This document shows, one piece after another, positions 1 through 17,460 of a DNA stretch of 64,000 nucleotides. Each line of letters starts with the position of its first letter. Position 1 is the first letter of the stretch. This stretch comes from Daucus carota subsp. sativus (taxonomy: Eukaryota; Streptophyta; Magnoliopsida; Apiales; Apiaceae): the NCBI RefSeq assembly GCF_001625215.2, contig NC_030385.2, positions 11,339,135 through 11,403,134 of the forward strand, in the 5' to 3' direction. The position numbers and the translations under genes were made by a program. The notes under the pieces are model-generated. The model saw only the letters and a program-made list of their open reading frames with translations. It was not told the origin of the DNA and did no database searches.

Positions 1-3000
1 AACATACTTATATCTTATGGCCTCATGAGGATATGGCAATATCCTTTTCAGTTCCTTTAATAATAGAAAAATCTAAAAACCTGAATCCACATATATAACT
101 TAATAAAATTGCATCTGAAAACTTTTTTATTGTTGACATTAATTACTTGTGTTGAACATACTTTAAAATAAATTCATTAAATAATCGACATCAACCTAAA
201 TGAGCTTTCAAAATACATAAAAGAAGTTTATGCTTATACACCAATTTCATAACACCCTCCCCGCCTAATATATCCTCTTTGTCTCGTGATCTCGTAGTCA
301 CAAAAGTAAAGTGGTGTGTGTCCATGTATAATGGAGTAATTAAATTGAACTGAGAATTACCAAGTACTCATAAGATTTCTTGCCATTGATTCCAATGTTA
401 GTTTTCTAATTTATATTGAATTTCAGTTCTTGATTTCTAATAGCAATGAATTTAGCTGCAATTTACTTTTGATCTATTACAGTTATGGGTGTAAGGGATG
501 AGAACCGTAAGAAAAGAATCTCATCACATGACTCCATCGCGACCCTTGCACCATCCAAGCTATATTGTAAACATAATGATCCTCATTATAATGGTAATAA
601 CTCTATGTATTTATCTCGTTTTGATAATGGTTTTACTATTTATTGTATTACTTATGGTATGATTTATAAAATTTTACTTGAAATATAAGAGCTGTAAATC
701 ATTGTGATATCTAAGGTTGATCTGTATATTTTAGAGTTTGCTAACTAAATTAAAAAAACTGAATTATATTAAAAATAAGATTTACTAATGCGTGAAAACA
801 TTTCATGAATAATCAGGATTCTTCATTATTATTAATGGATGTTAATTTGTGGGATATTTGAACTTTTTAATATACAAAACATGATTCTTCTAGTATTTTT
901 TTAATTTTTAAATATACCGAGTTACAAATATATCTTAAATGTCTTAATACTTAATTATACATATTATATCATGTACTAGAATTTTAAATTCTCTCCAAAT
1001 TAATAATTATTCCAATGTATAAAGGTAAAGTTTGGGGATCCCTTAATTGTTATAAGCTCTCAATAATATATTAGAAACCATGAACGGCACATATGACTGG
1101 AATAATGTAGTGGGCCTCCAGACACCACCCAAAGAGACAATTTACCGCTACATCATGATTCTCTTCTCTCTCTCCCCTTTAATTCCAACCCAAAATGACC
1201 AATAAAACACTATTATATACTCACTACATCCCAAATTAGATGAGCTCGTTGACTTCGGACACGCACTTTAAAGTCCATTGACCGCATAGCTACATTACTT
1301 ACTTTTAAAATTTTATTTTTGCAAATAAAAATTTAAATATGAAATTTTCGTTTACAAACGAAAAATTAAAAAAATAAATTTCGAAACTAGACGATCAATG
1401 CATCTTAAGTTGCGTGCCCAAATTACTCTAAAAATCCACACCTCTTGCATTGCTAAAAGACTAAACTCCAAATTATACTTCATCTATGTTTCTTGACATT
1501 TATATGCTCTTATGTGTATATGTGTTCAAGTCCTTTTATAGTCCAAAAGATTTGATTTGGGTGTCTGGCCTGCTTGTTTGCCTGAAGTTCTTGATTGTTT
1601 CTTTGGAGAAGTTTATGCGTTGTTAATCATGCAAACTAGTAAGCTTAAAATGTAGAAGTCTCTGAATTTTATTTTCTTACCTAGTTCAACTTTTACATTT
1701 TTAAGCTGATCAGGTTGCATGATTAACAAAGCGTAAACCTTTCCAAAGAAACAATCACGAACTTCAGGCAAACAAGCAGGCCAGTTAGCCAAAATCAAAT
1801 CTTTTGGACTATAAAAGGACTTGAATACTTAAACACATAAGAGCATATACATGTCTAGAAACAGAGATGGAGCTTTAGCAATGCAAGAAGTGTAGATTTG
1901 AGAGTGATACCATATAAATAGTTGCGTGTTATAGGTCTTTTTGGGTTGGAATTAAAGGGGAGAGTGAGGAGAATCATGATGTAGGTGTAAATATCTCATT
2001 GGGTGATGTTTGGAGGCCCCACTACATTATTCCACTCACATGTTATTTTCTTGATTTCTAATATATTATTGAGAGCTTAGAACAATTAAGAGGATCCCAA
2101 ACTTTAACTTTATACATTGGAATAATCATCAATTCAGGGACAATTTAAAATTCGATCTAGTACATGATATAATAGGTATACATAACTATTAAGACTTTTA
2201 AGATATATTTGCAATTCTATATGTTTAAAAATTACAAACTAATATAAATACTAGAAGAAATATATTTCACATATTAAAAAGTTCAAATATCCCACCAACT
2301 AACATCCTTTAATAATAGAATCCCTATTCATGGAATATTTTCACGCATTAGTAAATCCTAGTTTTAACAATTGATTTTTTTTAATATGTTAGTAATTAAA
2401 CTCTACAATATACAAATCAACCTCAAATATTACAATGATTAGCTCTTATATTTCAAGTAAACTATTACAAATCAGAACATGAGTAATACTGATAATATAG
2501 AGTTATTACCATTATAACGAAGACCATTATGTTTACATAGCTTGGTTGGTGGTTGGTGCACTCATGGCGATAGAGCCATTCGATGAGATTATTTTCTTAA
2601 CTTTTGATCCCTCATACCCATAGCTGGAATAGATCAAAAGTAAATTTCAACTAGATTCATAGCAATTAAAAATCAAAAACGGAAATTCAGTATAAATTCG
2701 AAAACTAATATGGAATCAATTGCAAGAAATCATACGAGTACTTGCTAATTATGAGTTCAATTTAATTACTCCATCATATATACATGGACACACACCACTT
2801 TACCTTTGGGACTACCATACAGGAGATAAAGAGGAAATATGGGGGGTGGGGTGTAATGTTATTGGAGTATAAGCATAAACTTATTTTATGTATTTTTGGA
2901 AGCTTAGGTAGGTTGATTATGTCCATTATTTAATGAATTTATTAAATGAATTTATTATGAAGTATGTTTAACATTAGAAATTAATGTCAACAATAAAAAT

Positions 3001-3126
3001 GTTTTGAGATGCGATTTTATAAAATTAAGTTAAATATGTGGATTTAGGTTTTTATATTTTTCTGTTATTGAAGAAACTAAAAAGGATATAGCCAAATACT
3101 CATGAGGCGATAAGATCTAAGTATTT
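1..3126. repeat. Giant near-palindromic inverted repeat (~3.1 kb)
   Basis: The left arm (about 1-1660) reads as the reverse complement of the right arm (about 1688-3126), with a loop of only about 27 bases near 1661-1687. Matching landmarks include the CTCATGAG block at 22-29 and 3100-3107, the GGATCCC block near 1037 and its partner near 2093, the block at 1566-1640 and its partner at 1705-1790, and the loop-proximal stem AGCTTAAAA. The arms look roughly 85-90% identical by eye. The left arm carries about 200 extra bases (around 1200-1440) with no partner. Pairing continues to the first bases of the window, so the left boundary may lie outside. No convincing coding sequence is present. It could be a foldback element, a large MITE or an inverted duplication; transcription through it would give a long hairpin RNA. 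Confidence 0.85.
1200..1440. mobile_element. Insertion in the left arm of the palindrome, Stowaway/MITE-like
   Basis: This block has no counterpart in the right arm, where the flanking matches (cAACCCAAAA... and GCATTGCTAAAG...) are close together. Its edges resemble each other in inverted orientation (CCCAAATTAGATGAGCTC-like on the left; GCATCTTAAGTTGCGTGCCCAAATTA-like on the right), as in a small TIR element. It probably inserted after the inverted repeat formed. The exact ends are not resolved. Confidence 0.45.
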
Positions 3127-3479
3127 AAAAAATTAAATTTTTGTTTATTTAGTAAAAAATCAAATCAAAATCTGGGGTATGTATTTTTTTTGTTTATTGA
3201 AATTTTTTTATATATGATGATTTATTGAAAAAGTTGAACATTTTTTTAAGGGATATTCTCTATGGTACACTGGTGAAATTGTTTCTTCTCCATGATATGA
3301 TCACAATTTTAATTTCTATCTCCGGTAACCCTCTAATTATGTTTTTTCACAATTAATACCCTCATGTTAAGTAAAATTTAATAGAATTGATTTCAGATTG
3401 TAAAATAAATTGTATATTTGAAATCTTTGTAAAAAATACTTTTAAATCATATAAATCAGGGTCAATTAAACTAAGTGAG

Positions 3480-5330
3480 ATATAAATCATCAAACTTCCA
3501 TTATATTATATATATAAAGTGTATGTAAATACTATCTCTTTTCCTATAGACACTTTCCCTGGTAACACACAAATTTCTTTGAGTATTTTATTACTCCAGG
3601 TGTTTTTGATATAGTTGTTGGTGATTAAGATAGTTTTTGCCATAAAACTATTACGTAATATAATGTAATTCATTATGCATTATTTGTAATTATATAAATG
3701 TTTGAACTATCTTAATATCAATTATTTAATAAGCAAGAATAAGAAAGCAACGAAGAACTTTGCTACTACTGGGACAAAAATCAATATCAAAAGCTTCTAA
3801 TAAAAGAAAAATACTTCATCCCATATGTATTGGGAGTGATAAACAGTAATTAGACCCTCCAACTTAAGAGAATCATTATATTGAAATAAGTATATAAAAG
3901 TCTATATTTGAGTTAAATTTTAACACCAGAAATTAAAATGTTTTTGTTTAATATTAGCAACAAATGTCAAAACACAATTTATTTATGCATAATATAATGG
4001 GTTTTTTATGTTATTATGGATTTAATCTTGTAGTAATCTAATTGACATGGGTTGTCAACCCAATAAAACATGTAAATAAAATTTTATTTAAATTCCATAT
4101 GTTCATATTGATTAAAAATATTCACATATAAAAATTCTTTTTCTAGGAAATAAAAGTACAAACTTATATGAGATGAGCATGTTGTGAAAATTTTCCTTCC
4201 ACCTAGACTAGGTCTTTAGTTGAATTGATATGTCTCATAAAAAAATATATTACCACAGCACATGTAATTTATTTTTTTTATAGAAAAAATTATTTTCCCT
4301 ATATTATATATTGTGCTTTTTTCACTTAACAAGTGAAAATAATAAATAATTATATTGGCAACTGTTCCATATTTCCCATCAGTTGGACATGAGCAATTAC
4401 TACCTTAGGTAACTATCTATTTGATAAAGAGAGTTTATCAAGGGATCAAATAATCATATTGTTGGATACTCGATTTTGTGGCTGCCACCCCACTTAAAAT
4501 TGATTTAATGATGAAAAAAGTGGCTACAAAGAAATGGAGATCATTATATACTATATATATGTCCCTAGAAACTCTCTCTAACTTAAAATTGATTTAATGA
4601 TGAAAAAAGTGGCTACAAAGAAATGGAGATCATTATATACTATATATATGTCCCTAGAAACTCTCTCTATAAAACTGTTAACACACAAATTACTTTCAAT
4701 ATATTATATTTCTTGTTTTTTTTGATATAGTTGTGCGTAATTAATTAACTTGTTATTTTGCCATAAAACTGTCAGGTAATCTAATGTAGTTCATTACTAT
4801 GTACCTATTACTCTGTAACTTGAGCGTTCTCCTCCCATTTAATCGTATAAGTGACAATCTATTTATAAATATTATTATGGATGATTTCTTTTGTGTGTGC
4901 ATGGATTTAATTGTGTAGGGATGTAATTGACACTCTTAGTCAAGACAATAAAACATTTAATTATTATTTTATTTCAATTCCTTACATTCATATTGGTGAA
5001 TAGTATTCATATATGAGATTTTCTTTAGGCTTCTATATTAAAGAAACTTTTTTATCATGCTTCTTCATTACATTGGTGTTAGACCCCAACTCGGTGATGA
5101 ATGATTGTATAATATATTTATTTAGGGGAATGATGGCACAAAACTATATGAGATGAGTATGTTGTGGGGAGTTCTTCCGTAATGCGTCTTGGGTACATAT
5201 ATTGATGCTAGACCCCAACTCCATAAAGAATGGTTATATAATATATTTTTTGAGGGAATGATGGTACAAAATTATATGAGATGAGTATGTTGTGGAAATC
5301 TTCCTTGATCCTAACCGTGGTGTTCATTCA
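3480..5330. repeat. Diverged ~1.1 kb tandem duplication
   Basis: The segment from about 3510 to 4210 recurs in diverged form from about 4650 to 5320. Shared landmarks in the same order are AACACACAAATT, GATATAGTTG, TTTGCCATAAAACT, ATGGATTTAAT, CAATAAAACAT, TTCATATTG and TATATGAGATGAG. No gene is visible. The second copy also contains an internal repeat of about 124 bases (about 5070-5195 and 5195-5315), marked by TAGACCCCAACTC. Confidence 0.7.
4492..4669. repeat. Perfect 89-bp tandem duplication
   Basis: Two apparently identical 89-base units, 4492-4580 and 4581-4669, start with ACTTAAAATTGATTTAATGA and end with GAAACTCTCTCTA. The lack of differences marks a recent duplication inside an otherwise diverged repeat area. 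Confidence 0.9.
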
Positions 5331-5601
5331 ATGGATGAGAGAAAAAGTAAGAGTGAAAAGTAGAACACATGAAAATGGTCAAATATGCACAAAATAACTT
5401 CTCAAACTTAACAAATATGATGATAACTTACTTTCTTTACGTAGTCCTTCGTATCATGGTTGAGTGCATTTGCACATTGATGAGAATCTAAATTTTGTAT
5501 TTAATATCATGAACCAAACACAAGGATAAGGACATATGAAATGGTCCACAATATGCTTGACTACTTTTGAAAACAAATCAATGATAGATATTGTTGAGAC
5601 A

Positions 5602-5606
<5 letters not shown>

Positions 5607-5647
<41 letters not shown>
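5607..5647. repeat. (TA)n microsatellite
   Basis: An uninterrupted run of about 20 TA dinucleotides. It creates artefactual Ile-Tyr open frames on both strands. Confidence 0.95.
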
Positions 5648-5650
<3 letters not shown>

Positions 5651-5751
5651 CATCAATGATTATCATGATGTTACATTATTCAAAACACAATTACCGACTA
5701 AAAAAATTTGTACTCATTTATTGTAGTATTGGAAAACCACCAATTCTATAA

Positions 5752-6110
5752 CTAATTAAACTTTTATGTTTTGAAAAATATTTTAACTTTTAAAAATTAT
5801 TAAAAAAAATATTCTTTTAGTTTTGATTTTAAATTACTATTTTTTATTTTATTGTAAAATAAATTAATCATATTAAAATAATTTAAAATCAATATAAGAA
5901 AACCAACAACTCGATCTGTAACTAACGGATTCAGGTTTTTAAAAATATTACAACTTTTATAAACTATATCTTATACAATCTTAATTAACTTACATATATA
6001 ATTTTGATTTGAAATTACTATATGTATTTTATTTTAAAATAACTAAATCATATTAAAATAATTTAAAATCATACAACAAATAAGAGTATTAAATATTATT
6101 AAGGATGTCA
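5752..6110. repeat. Imperfect ~180-bp tandem duplication, AT-rich
   Basis: The stretch around 5760-5900 recurs around 5940-6080. Both contain TTTTGATTT..AAATTACTAT, TATTTTATT, and CATATTAAAATAATTTAAAATCA. No gene content is seen. Confidence 0.65.
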
Positions 6111-7342
6111 TTCACTTACCGGAGAAGTTATAGTGTTTAGAGCATCTTCTTCATTTGATGGAGATATAAATCCATAAACAACTCATGAGCTCCAAAATCA
6201 ATATTTGTGGTACCCAATCTGAAAGCAAAATCTTAATTATTAGCATCATAATAAGAATATTTTAAAAAGGCAATTTAATTCCCCTAGAAACTTAGGAAAG
6301 CAAATTGCATATATATAAATTCTATCTCAAATAGTATAAGGATGAAATTGAATTATGTCAACACCATTATAGAGGATATATTAACATATATCACACATCT
6401 ATACCATGTATATGGAATCATCTAATCAACAAGTTAAATACTCACGCTGATAAGAAATCATATCTTTGAAGAACATCTTATTACAAAATCTTCCAACGAA
6501 TACATAGGATGAGAGAACTAGACTTATCAAATGCAAGGGGGTGGGGGTGCGGCGAACCCTCTAACAACTAGGGATTGTATATATAACTAGGGATTGTATA
6601 CAAGACATTAGGATTATGGTCCAAAAGGCTTACTCGTAGCCCAAAATTATATGTAAGAGATTAGACTGATGGTAAAAAGAAAAGATCTTACTGGATTGCC
6701 CAATCTCTTAAAATTGTGTATGGGCCCAACTCTACCATTTCATGTATCATACTTAAGTAGTCGTTTGAGATTTTATGACGAATTTAGTTACAATATAATG
6801 TTTTCATTTATATTTGGAAATTTATATTGTTTGATTATAAGAAATCCTATTTTAAAATTTAATTATTAAGATATTAGCTTGATGATGATATTAAATATTT
6901 CACAAAATTTGATTTAAATAAAAAAAATAACACTCTAAACCTTCCATTATGTAATTGTTATAGTTAAATACAAAAACCTATATATTAATATTATGGGGTC
7001 ATGTTCAAGAGAGAACGAACCATGGAACCATTAGCTTATTTCTAGTATTAGTTAGGGTTGAGCAGAACTTCACATGCAAAAAATGTCAATATCTATGTAT
7101 TATATTTTAAAATTATTTTTGAACACACACAATGATGAAAAAACATGTATTTAGATTTATATATGTTTTTTACATGTATGATATATATATTGATAATAAT
7201 TTTGTCTTACTAATATATTTTGATTATTCGAATTTTTGCTCGATTTGATAAATAAACTGAAAAATTCAAAATACTGAAGAATACAAAATTTTATAACTGG
7301 ATTAAAAATGAATAATTTTATTCGGTTAACAAAATCAAATTA
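6111..7342. other. Intergenic, no gene recognised
   Basis: AT-rich sequence with no convincing gene. A short direct repeat (AACTAGGGATTGTATA) occurs twice around 6567-6601. On the minus strand at about 6120-6185 a short frame precedes a GTAAGT donor and could be an exon relic, but it is too short to call. Confidence 0.5.
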
Positions 7343-8391
7343 TCAATATATATATATAAAGGAGGATGCGGACGTCTCTAGAATTGTTTGATTCAGTCTT
7401 CTGATTTTTCTTAAATTTCGTATAGAAACAATAATTATAATTCAAAAAATCAGGTTCAAGAATTCTAAAAGTAATACAATTCTTTTTAAGAATTCTGAAG
7501 ATAATATAATTCTTTTATTATTGGATAGAAAATATAATTATAAATTAAAAATCAGGTTTAGGGATTCTAAAGCTAATACAATTCTTTTTTTATTGGATTC
7601 CAGAGAGTATCTAAAAATTAAATTTCTTAATTTTAAAATAGAAAACAAAATTAAGAATTGTTCGAATATTGTGAAGGCTGAGATATAACCTTCAAAAAGA
7701 CTAAAAGAGGATGGAGTAAGTTTTTGTCTTCACAAGCAGCAAAAACTATCGTAATGCCAAGGAAAGAACAGTGTTTGATGAACACAGTTCGTCAGGCTTT
7801 AAGTTCCATCCTAGAAAAGATTTCACTATCCACGGAAATAATTCAAAAAATCAGGTTCAAGGATTCTAAAAGATTGTAATACAATTTCAATGAGTCTCTA
7901 GAATTGTTCGATTCGGTGTTATAATTTTTCTTAAATTTCGGAAAGATATTGTAACTATAATTCAAATAAATAAGGTTTAAGAATTCTAAAAATAATATAA
8001 TTCTTTTCTTATAGGATTCTAAAAGTAATACTCTAGAATCTATTAAAAGGATTCTAACAGTAATACAATTCTTTTTCATATTAATTCAAAAATCATAAAA
8101 ATAATACGATTCTTTTTGCAAGACGGTACATGTTAGTCGTTTCGGAGAAAACTAAATAACGTGATTACATATATTCTTTGGACAAGAAAAGATAAAACAA
8201 GCAGTTAACCACAATATGATGCTGGCCAGAGGTGGGAAAATGGTCTAAAAATAATTTTTTTAAATTTTGAATAAGAACATAAATTTATGATCTAAAAATT
8301 ATAGACAAGTACAATTTAGAAAAATTAAATCTTATTTTCAAAAGTTATAAAATTTATATTCTTATTTGATTAATTTTTTACTAATTATATA
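7343..8391 (+). mobile_element. Helitron-like 5' end and repetitive body (partial)
   Basis: The site A|TCAATATATATATATAAAGG at 7342/7343 is followed by GAGGATGCG, the same start region as the next element at 8392. The body carries recurring blocks built on ATTCTAAAAGTAATACAATTCTTTT (about 7440-7600 and 7850-8110) and two copies of a TCTCTAGAATTGTT..GATTC..TCTTAAATTTCG segment (about 7374 and 7889). I see no matching 3' hairpin before 8392, so this copy is truncated or shares the end at 9894. Confidence 0.5.
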
Positions 8392-9894
8392 TCTAAAAAA
8401 ATATAAAGGAGGATGCGGTGATGTGGCGTCTGGAAACCCTCCGTTTAATTTTTCTAATTCTTTGAGAAAAAAATATGTAAAGTAGCTAACAAATAGTAAT
8501 CGTAAAAGAGATATCTAAGTAGTTAAGAAGTAGGAATCTTAACGCGTCTCTGGAAACTCTATGGTTAATTTTTCTATTTTTTCTAATTTTTTTGAGAAAA
8601 AATAGGTAAAGTAGCTAAAAATAGTAATCGTAAAAGAGATATAATTCTAAGTAGTTAAGAAATAGGAATCTTAACAAAAATATAATAGCTAAAATTTGTA
8701 AAATTCTAAGCAGTTAACAAATAGGAATCCAAAATTAAAAATAGGAATCTTAAGAAAAATATAATAGCTAAAATTAATGAAATGGATATATTTATCCAAT
8801 TATGATTATAATTTTATCATAACGTAAATGATTCTTGAGAGGATACGCGGGAGGTTACGTGGAGTCTCTAGAAACTTTCCATTTAAATTTCTAATTTTTT
8901 GAGAGAAAATAGGCAAAGTAGCTAAAAAAATAGTAATCGTAAAAGATATACAATTCTAAGTAGTTAAGAAATAGGAATTTTAACAAAAATATAATAGCTA
9001 AAATCTATGAAATTCTAAGTAGCGAAGAAATAAGAATCTTCAAAGAAAAGAGAGATAATTCTAAACAATTAAGAAATAGAAATCTCAAAGAAAAATATGA
9101 TAGCTAAAATCTATGAAATTGGATATATTTATCCAATAATAATTATAATTTTATCATAATGTAAATAATTTTTGATTAGTATTGTATTTGAGGGAAGGGC
9201 GGCCCAAATTAATTTCTATCTAAATAATAATAAATTTTCTATTAATATTATGTTTGATGGGAAAGCAGCTAAAATAATTTTTTTTATCTAAGTTAAAATA
9301 TATTTTTTTTATTAAAACAGGACCACAACTAAAATAATTTTTATCCAGTTATAATCTTTAACTTTATCATAATTATAATAATTTTTATTAGTATTGTGTT
9401 TGACGGTAGAACGACTCAAACTAATATCTATATTATAATGGTTTGTTATTAGCATTGTGTTTGACAAGTGAGTGGCTCAAACTAATTTTTATCTATATAT
9501 ATTTAATTTTATCATAATTATAATAATTATTGATTAATATTGTCTTTGATAGGAGGGCGGGTCAAACAATTTTTTTATTAGTATTGTGTTTGACAGGGGG
9601 CCACTTAAACAAATTTTTATATTAATTATAATATTTTTTATTAATGATATGTTTAACGGGAACACGACTCAAAATAACTTTTATGCAATTATAATATTAA
9701 TTCGTATCAAAATTTATAAAAAAGATTCTTTATTAGTATTGTGTTTGAGGGGAGGGCGGGCCAAATTAATTTTTATCTAAATAATAATAAATTTTTCAAT
9801 TAGTATTATGTTTGATGGGAAAGTAACTAAAACAAGTTTTTGTCTAAATTTATAAAAAATTCATAATGCCGCCAAGCGCGGCTTTATTCACTGG
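8392..9894 (+). mobile_element. Non-autonomous Helitron, ~1.5 kb
   Basis: It starts A|TCTAAAAAAATATAAAGG at 8391/8392. It ends with a GC-rich hairpin (GCCGC-CAAGC-GCGGC, about 9868-9882), then TTTATTCA and CTGG, followed by T at 9895. This matches the Helitron rule: 5' TC, 3' hairpin about 10 bases before CTRR, insertion between A and T, no target duplication. The interior is made of internal repeats: three blocks of GTAGCTAA...ATAGTAATCGTAAAAGA (about 8480, 8615, 8920), then a run of units of about 60-100 bases around TATTGTGTTTGA.GGG (9175-9830). No Rep/helicase gene is present, so any movement would need proteins from elsewhere. Confidence 0.65.
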
Positions 9895-10268
9895 TTATAT
9901 ATATATATATATTTTGCTTTGGTATTCAATCAACGGAACGGAATGATTACCCCGTCACGAAGGGCTAAAAGAAACTGAGTTAGCTTTTAAAGACCAAAAA
10001 GGTCCATCAAGCCATTTTATGATCTTCTCTCTCAATGCTAGTCAACTTCAGCCTTGCAGATCACGGAATATCTATTAAACAAGTCTTCCCTTGGACTATG
10101 CAAATTGCAACTAACTAGTAGTTCCTACTAGTACTCAATTTTCCTTTCTCTTGTACATGTCACAACTGCGCAGCCCGCACTTCATTTTCAAACGCAAGCA
10201 AAAGTTTCATCCACTAGTCACTGCTTTCTCAAATAATTGTGGTTCCTTCTTGCTTTTTGCATCATCAG

Positions 10269-16006
<5,738 letters not shown>

Positions 16007-17416
16007 TGATACTTCAATTTTCAATAATTTTGCAATATGTACAACATAAAAATAAAAATTAAATGAAAGATTAGATCATGATGTTGTATTTTTATACACT
16101 CCTAAACAATCTAAGCTTTCGTATCATCAGTCCTGTTGATCAAAGCAGAGCTCTGGGGTTGACATGTCTGTAAATGGAAGTTGTGAACAGAACAAATGAA
16201 CTTGTCTGTTTACATTATAATTAGTGAATATTGTACTTAAATTCCGATTCATTTGGTTTCTGCACTGGTGGAGGCATTATTATACTTCTGGAGGGCCATG
16301 TTATACTATAATTTTTTGCAAACGAAATCTAGAAACGTGCTTATAAGCCATGAATAAAATAATATTATTTATGATTAGTATTATATATTAAAATAAAATT
16401 TATGCATAAATATAACATTATCAATGAGATTTTAAGATAGAACTAAATCATTCCTGACGAGAGTCTATATGATATGAATTTTTTTTTTTGAACAATGGTA
16501 ATTATTTGCCATTGATCCTAAACTATTGAACTGGTTTTCTGATAAATTAATTCTTGACAAATAGGTCGTATATATAGACTTGTTGCCGTTCTCTGACTTC
16601 TAAGTATAGATACTTCAAGTCTGCTATAATTTGATATCATTTTATTTAGTATTTGTATACATGTCGACCTTAGAAGACATTGTGATCATAGCACATACTT
16701 AGTTGACAGGGTTAATTATCATAAACTGATAAAGAACGAGGATTATCATGCTCGTGAAGGTGAGGGTGATCTCTGTTATGCTTGCGGCTTACTTCTGTAT
16801 AAAATAGTTGTTGTTTATCATTGTATTAACTTCCTAGCGCTCAAAAAGATGAAAATTGTGCTCATTTCTGTGTTCACAAAACTTGTGCTTTGTTACCTCT
16901 TAAACTCAAGCATGCAAATCATGATCATCATGTTCTAACTCTATATAAACGGCCAACAATATGCTTTCGTGTCCCCGGAGATAGTTGGTATGCATTAACG
17001 TATGATATATGTGGCAATTAAACTGAAATGGTTCGCGTACTGTTATGGTTGATGTGTGAGTGGATATTAAATTTGTCTGGCATGCATTAACGGCCAAAAT
17101 TATCTTTCAAACAAAACTTATTTAATATAAGAACTAAATTTGAAAAACATGTTTAGAAATAATAATGCTTGTACTCATATAATCCTCCAAAAAGAACACA
17201 AAAGAAAAATAAAATCTTATATGTATTACAATAATGTATTACTTTTTTGTTGTAATACTAATTTTTTATAGTATAACATTGTTGTAAAATTCGAAAAATT
17301 GGTTCCATTCAATAAGTCTCCCAAATTATGAGTACTCGGATTAATAGGACTACGAATGAGTATTCGGAACACAATCGAATACATTAAAAAATTATTTTTA
17401 TATATTTATTAGATAA

Positions 17417-17460
<44 letters not shown>
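16007..17460. other. Intergenic between ABCC and GRAS genes
   Basis: The first ~250 bases are the probable 3' UTR of the ABCC gene, with AATAAA-like motifs near 16045 and 16353. The rest has no gene I can support; the small open frames here are short and without family resemblance. Confidence 0.5.
17419..17456. repeat. Compound (TA)n-(GT)n microsatellite
   Basis: A short run of TA is followed directly by about 13 GT dinucleotides. Confidence 0.9.

Noticed and set aside
485..688. 67-codon open frame inside the palindrome's left arm
   Set aside because: The matching right arm does not keep the frame, composition turns into random Ile/Tyr/Asn, and there is no family resemblance.
5454..5751. 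Overlapping open frames on both strands with Ile-Tyr runs
   Set aside because: Produced by the (TA)n microsatellite.
6120..6185. Minus-strand mini-exon (FISPSNEEDALNTITSP before a GTAAGT donor)
   Set aside because: Too short, no acceptor or neighbours that fit, and no family recognised.
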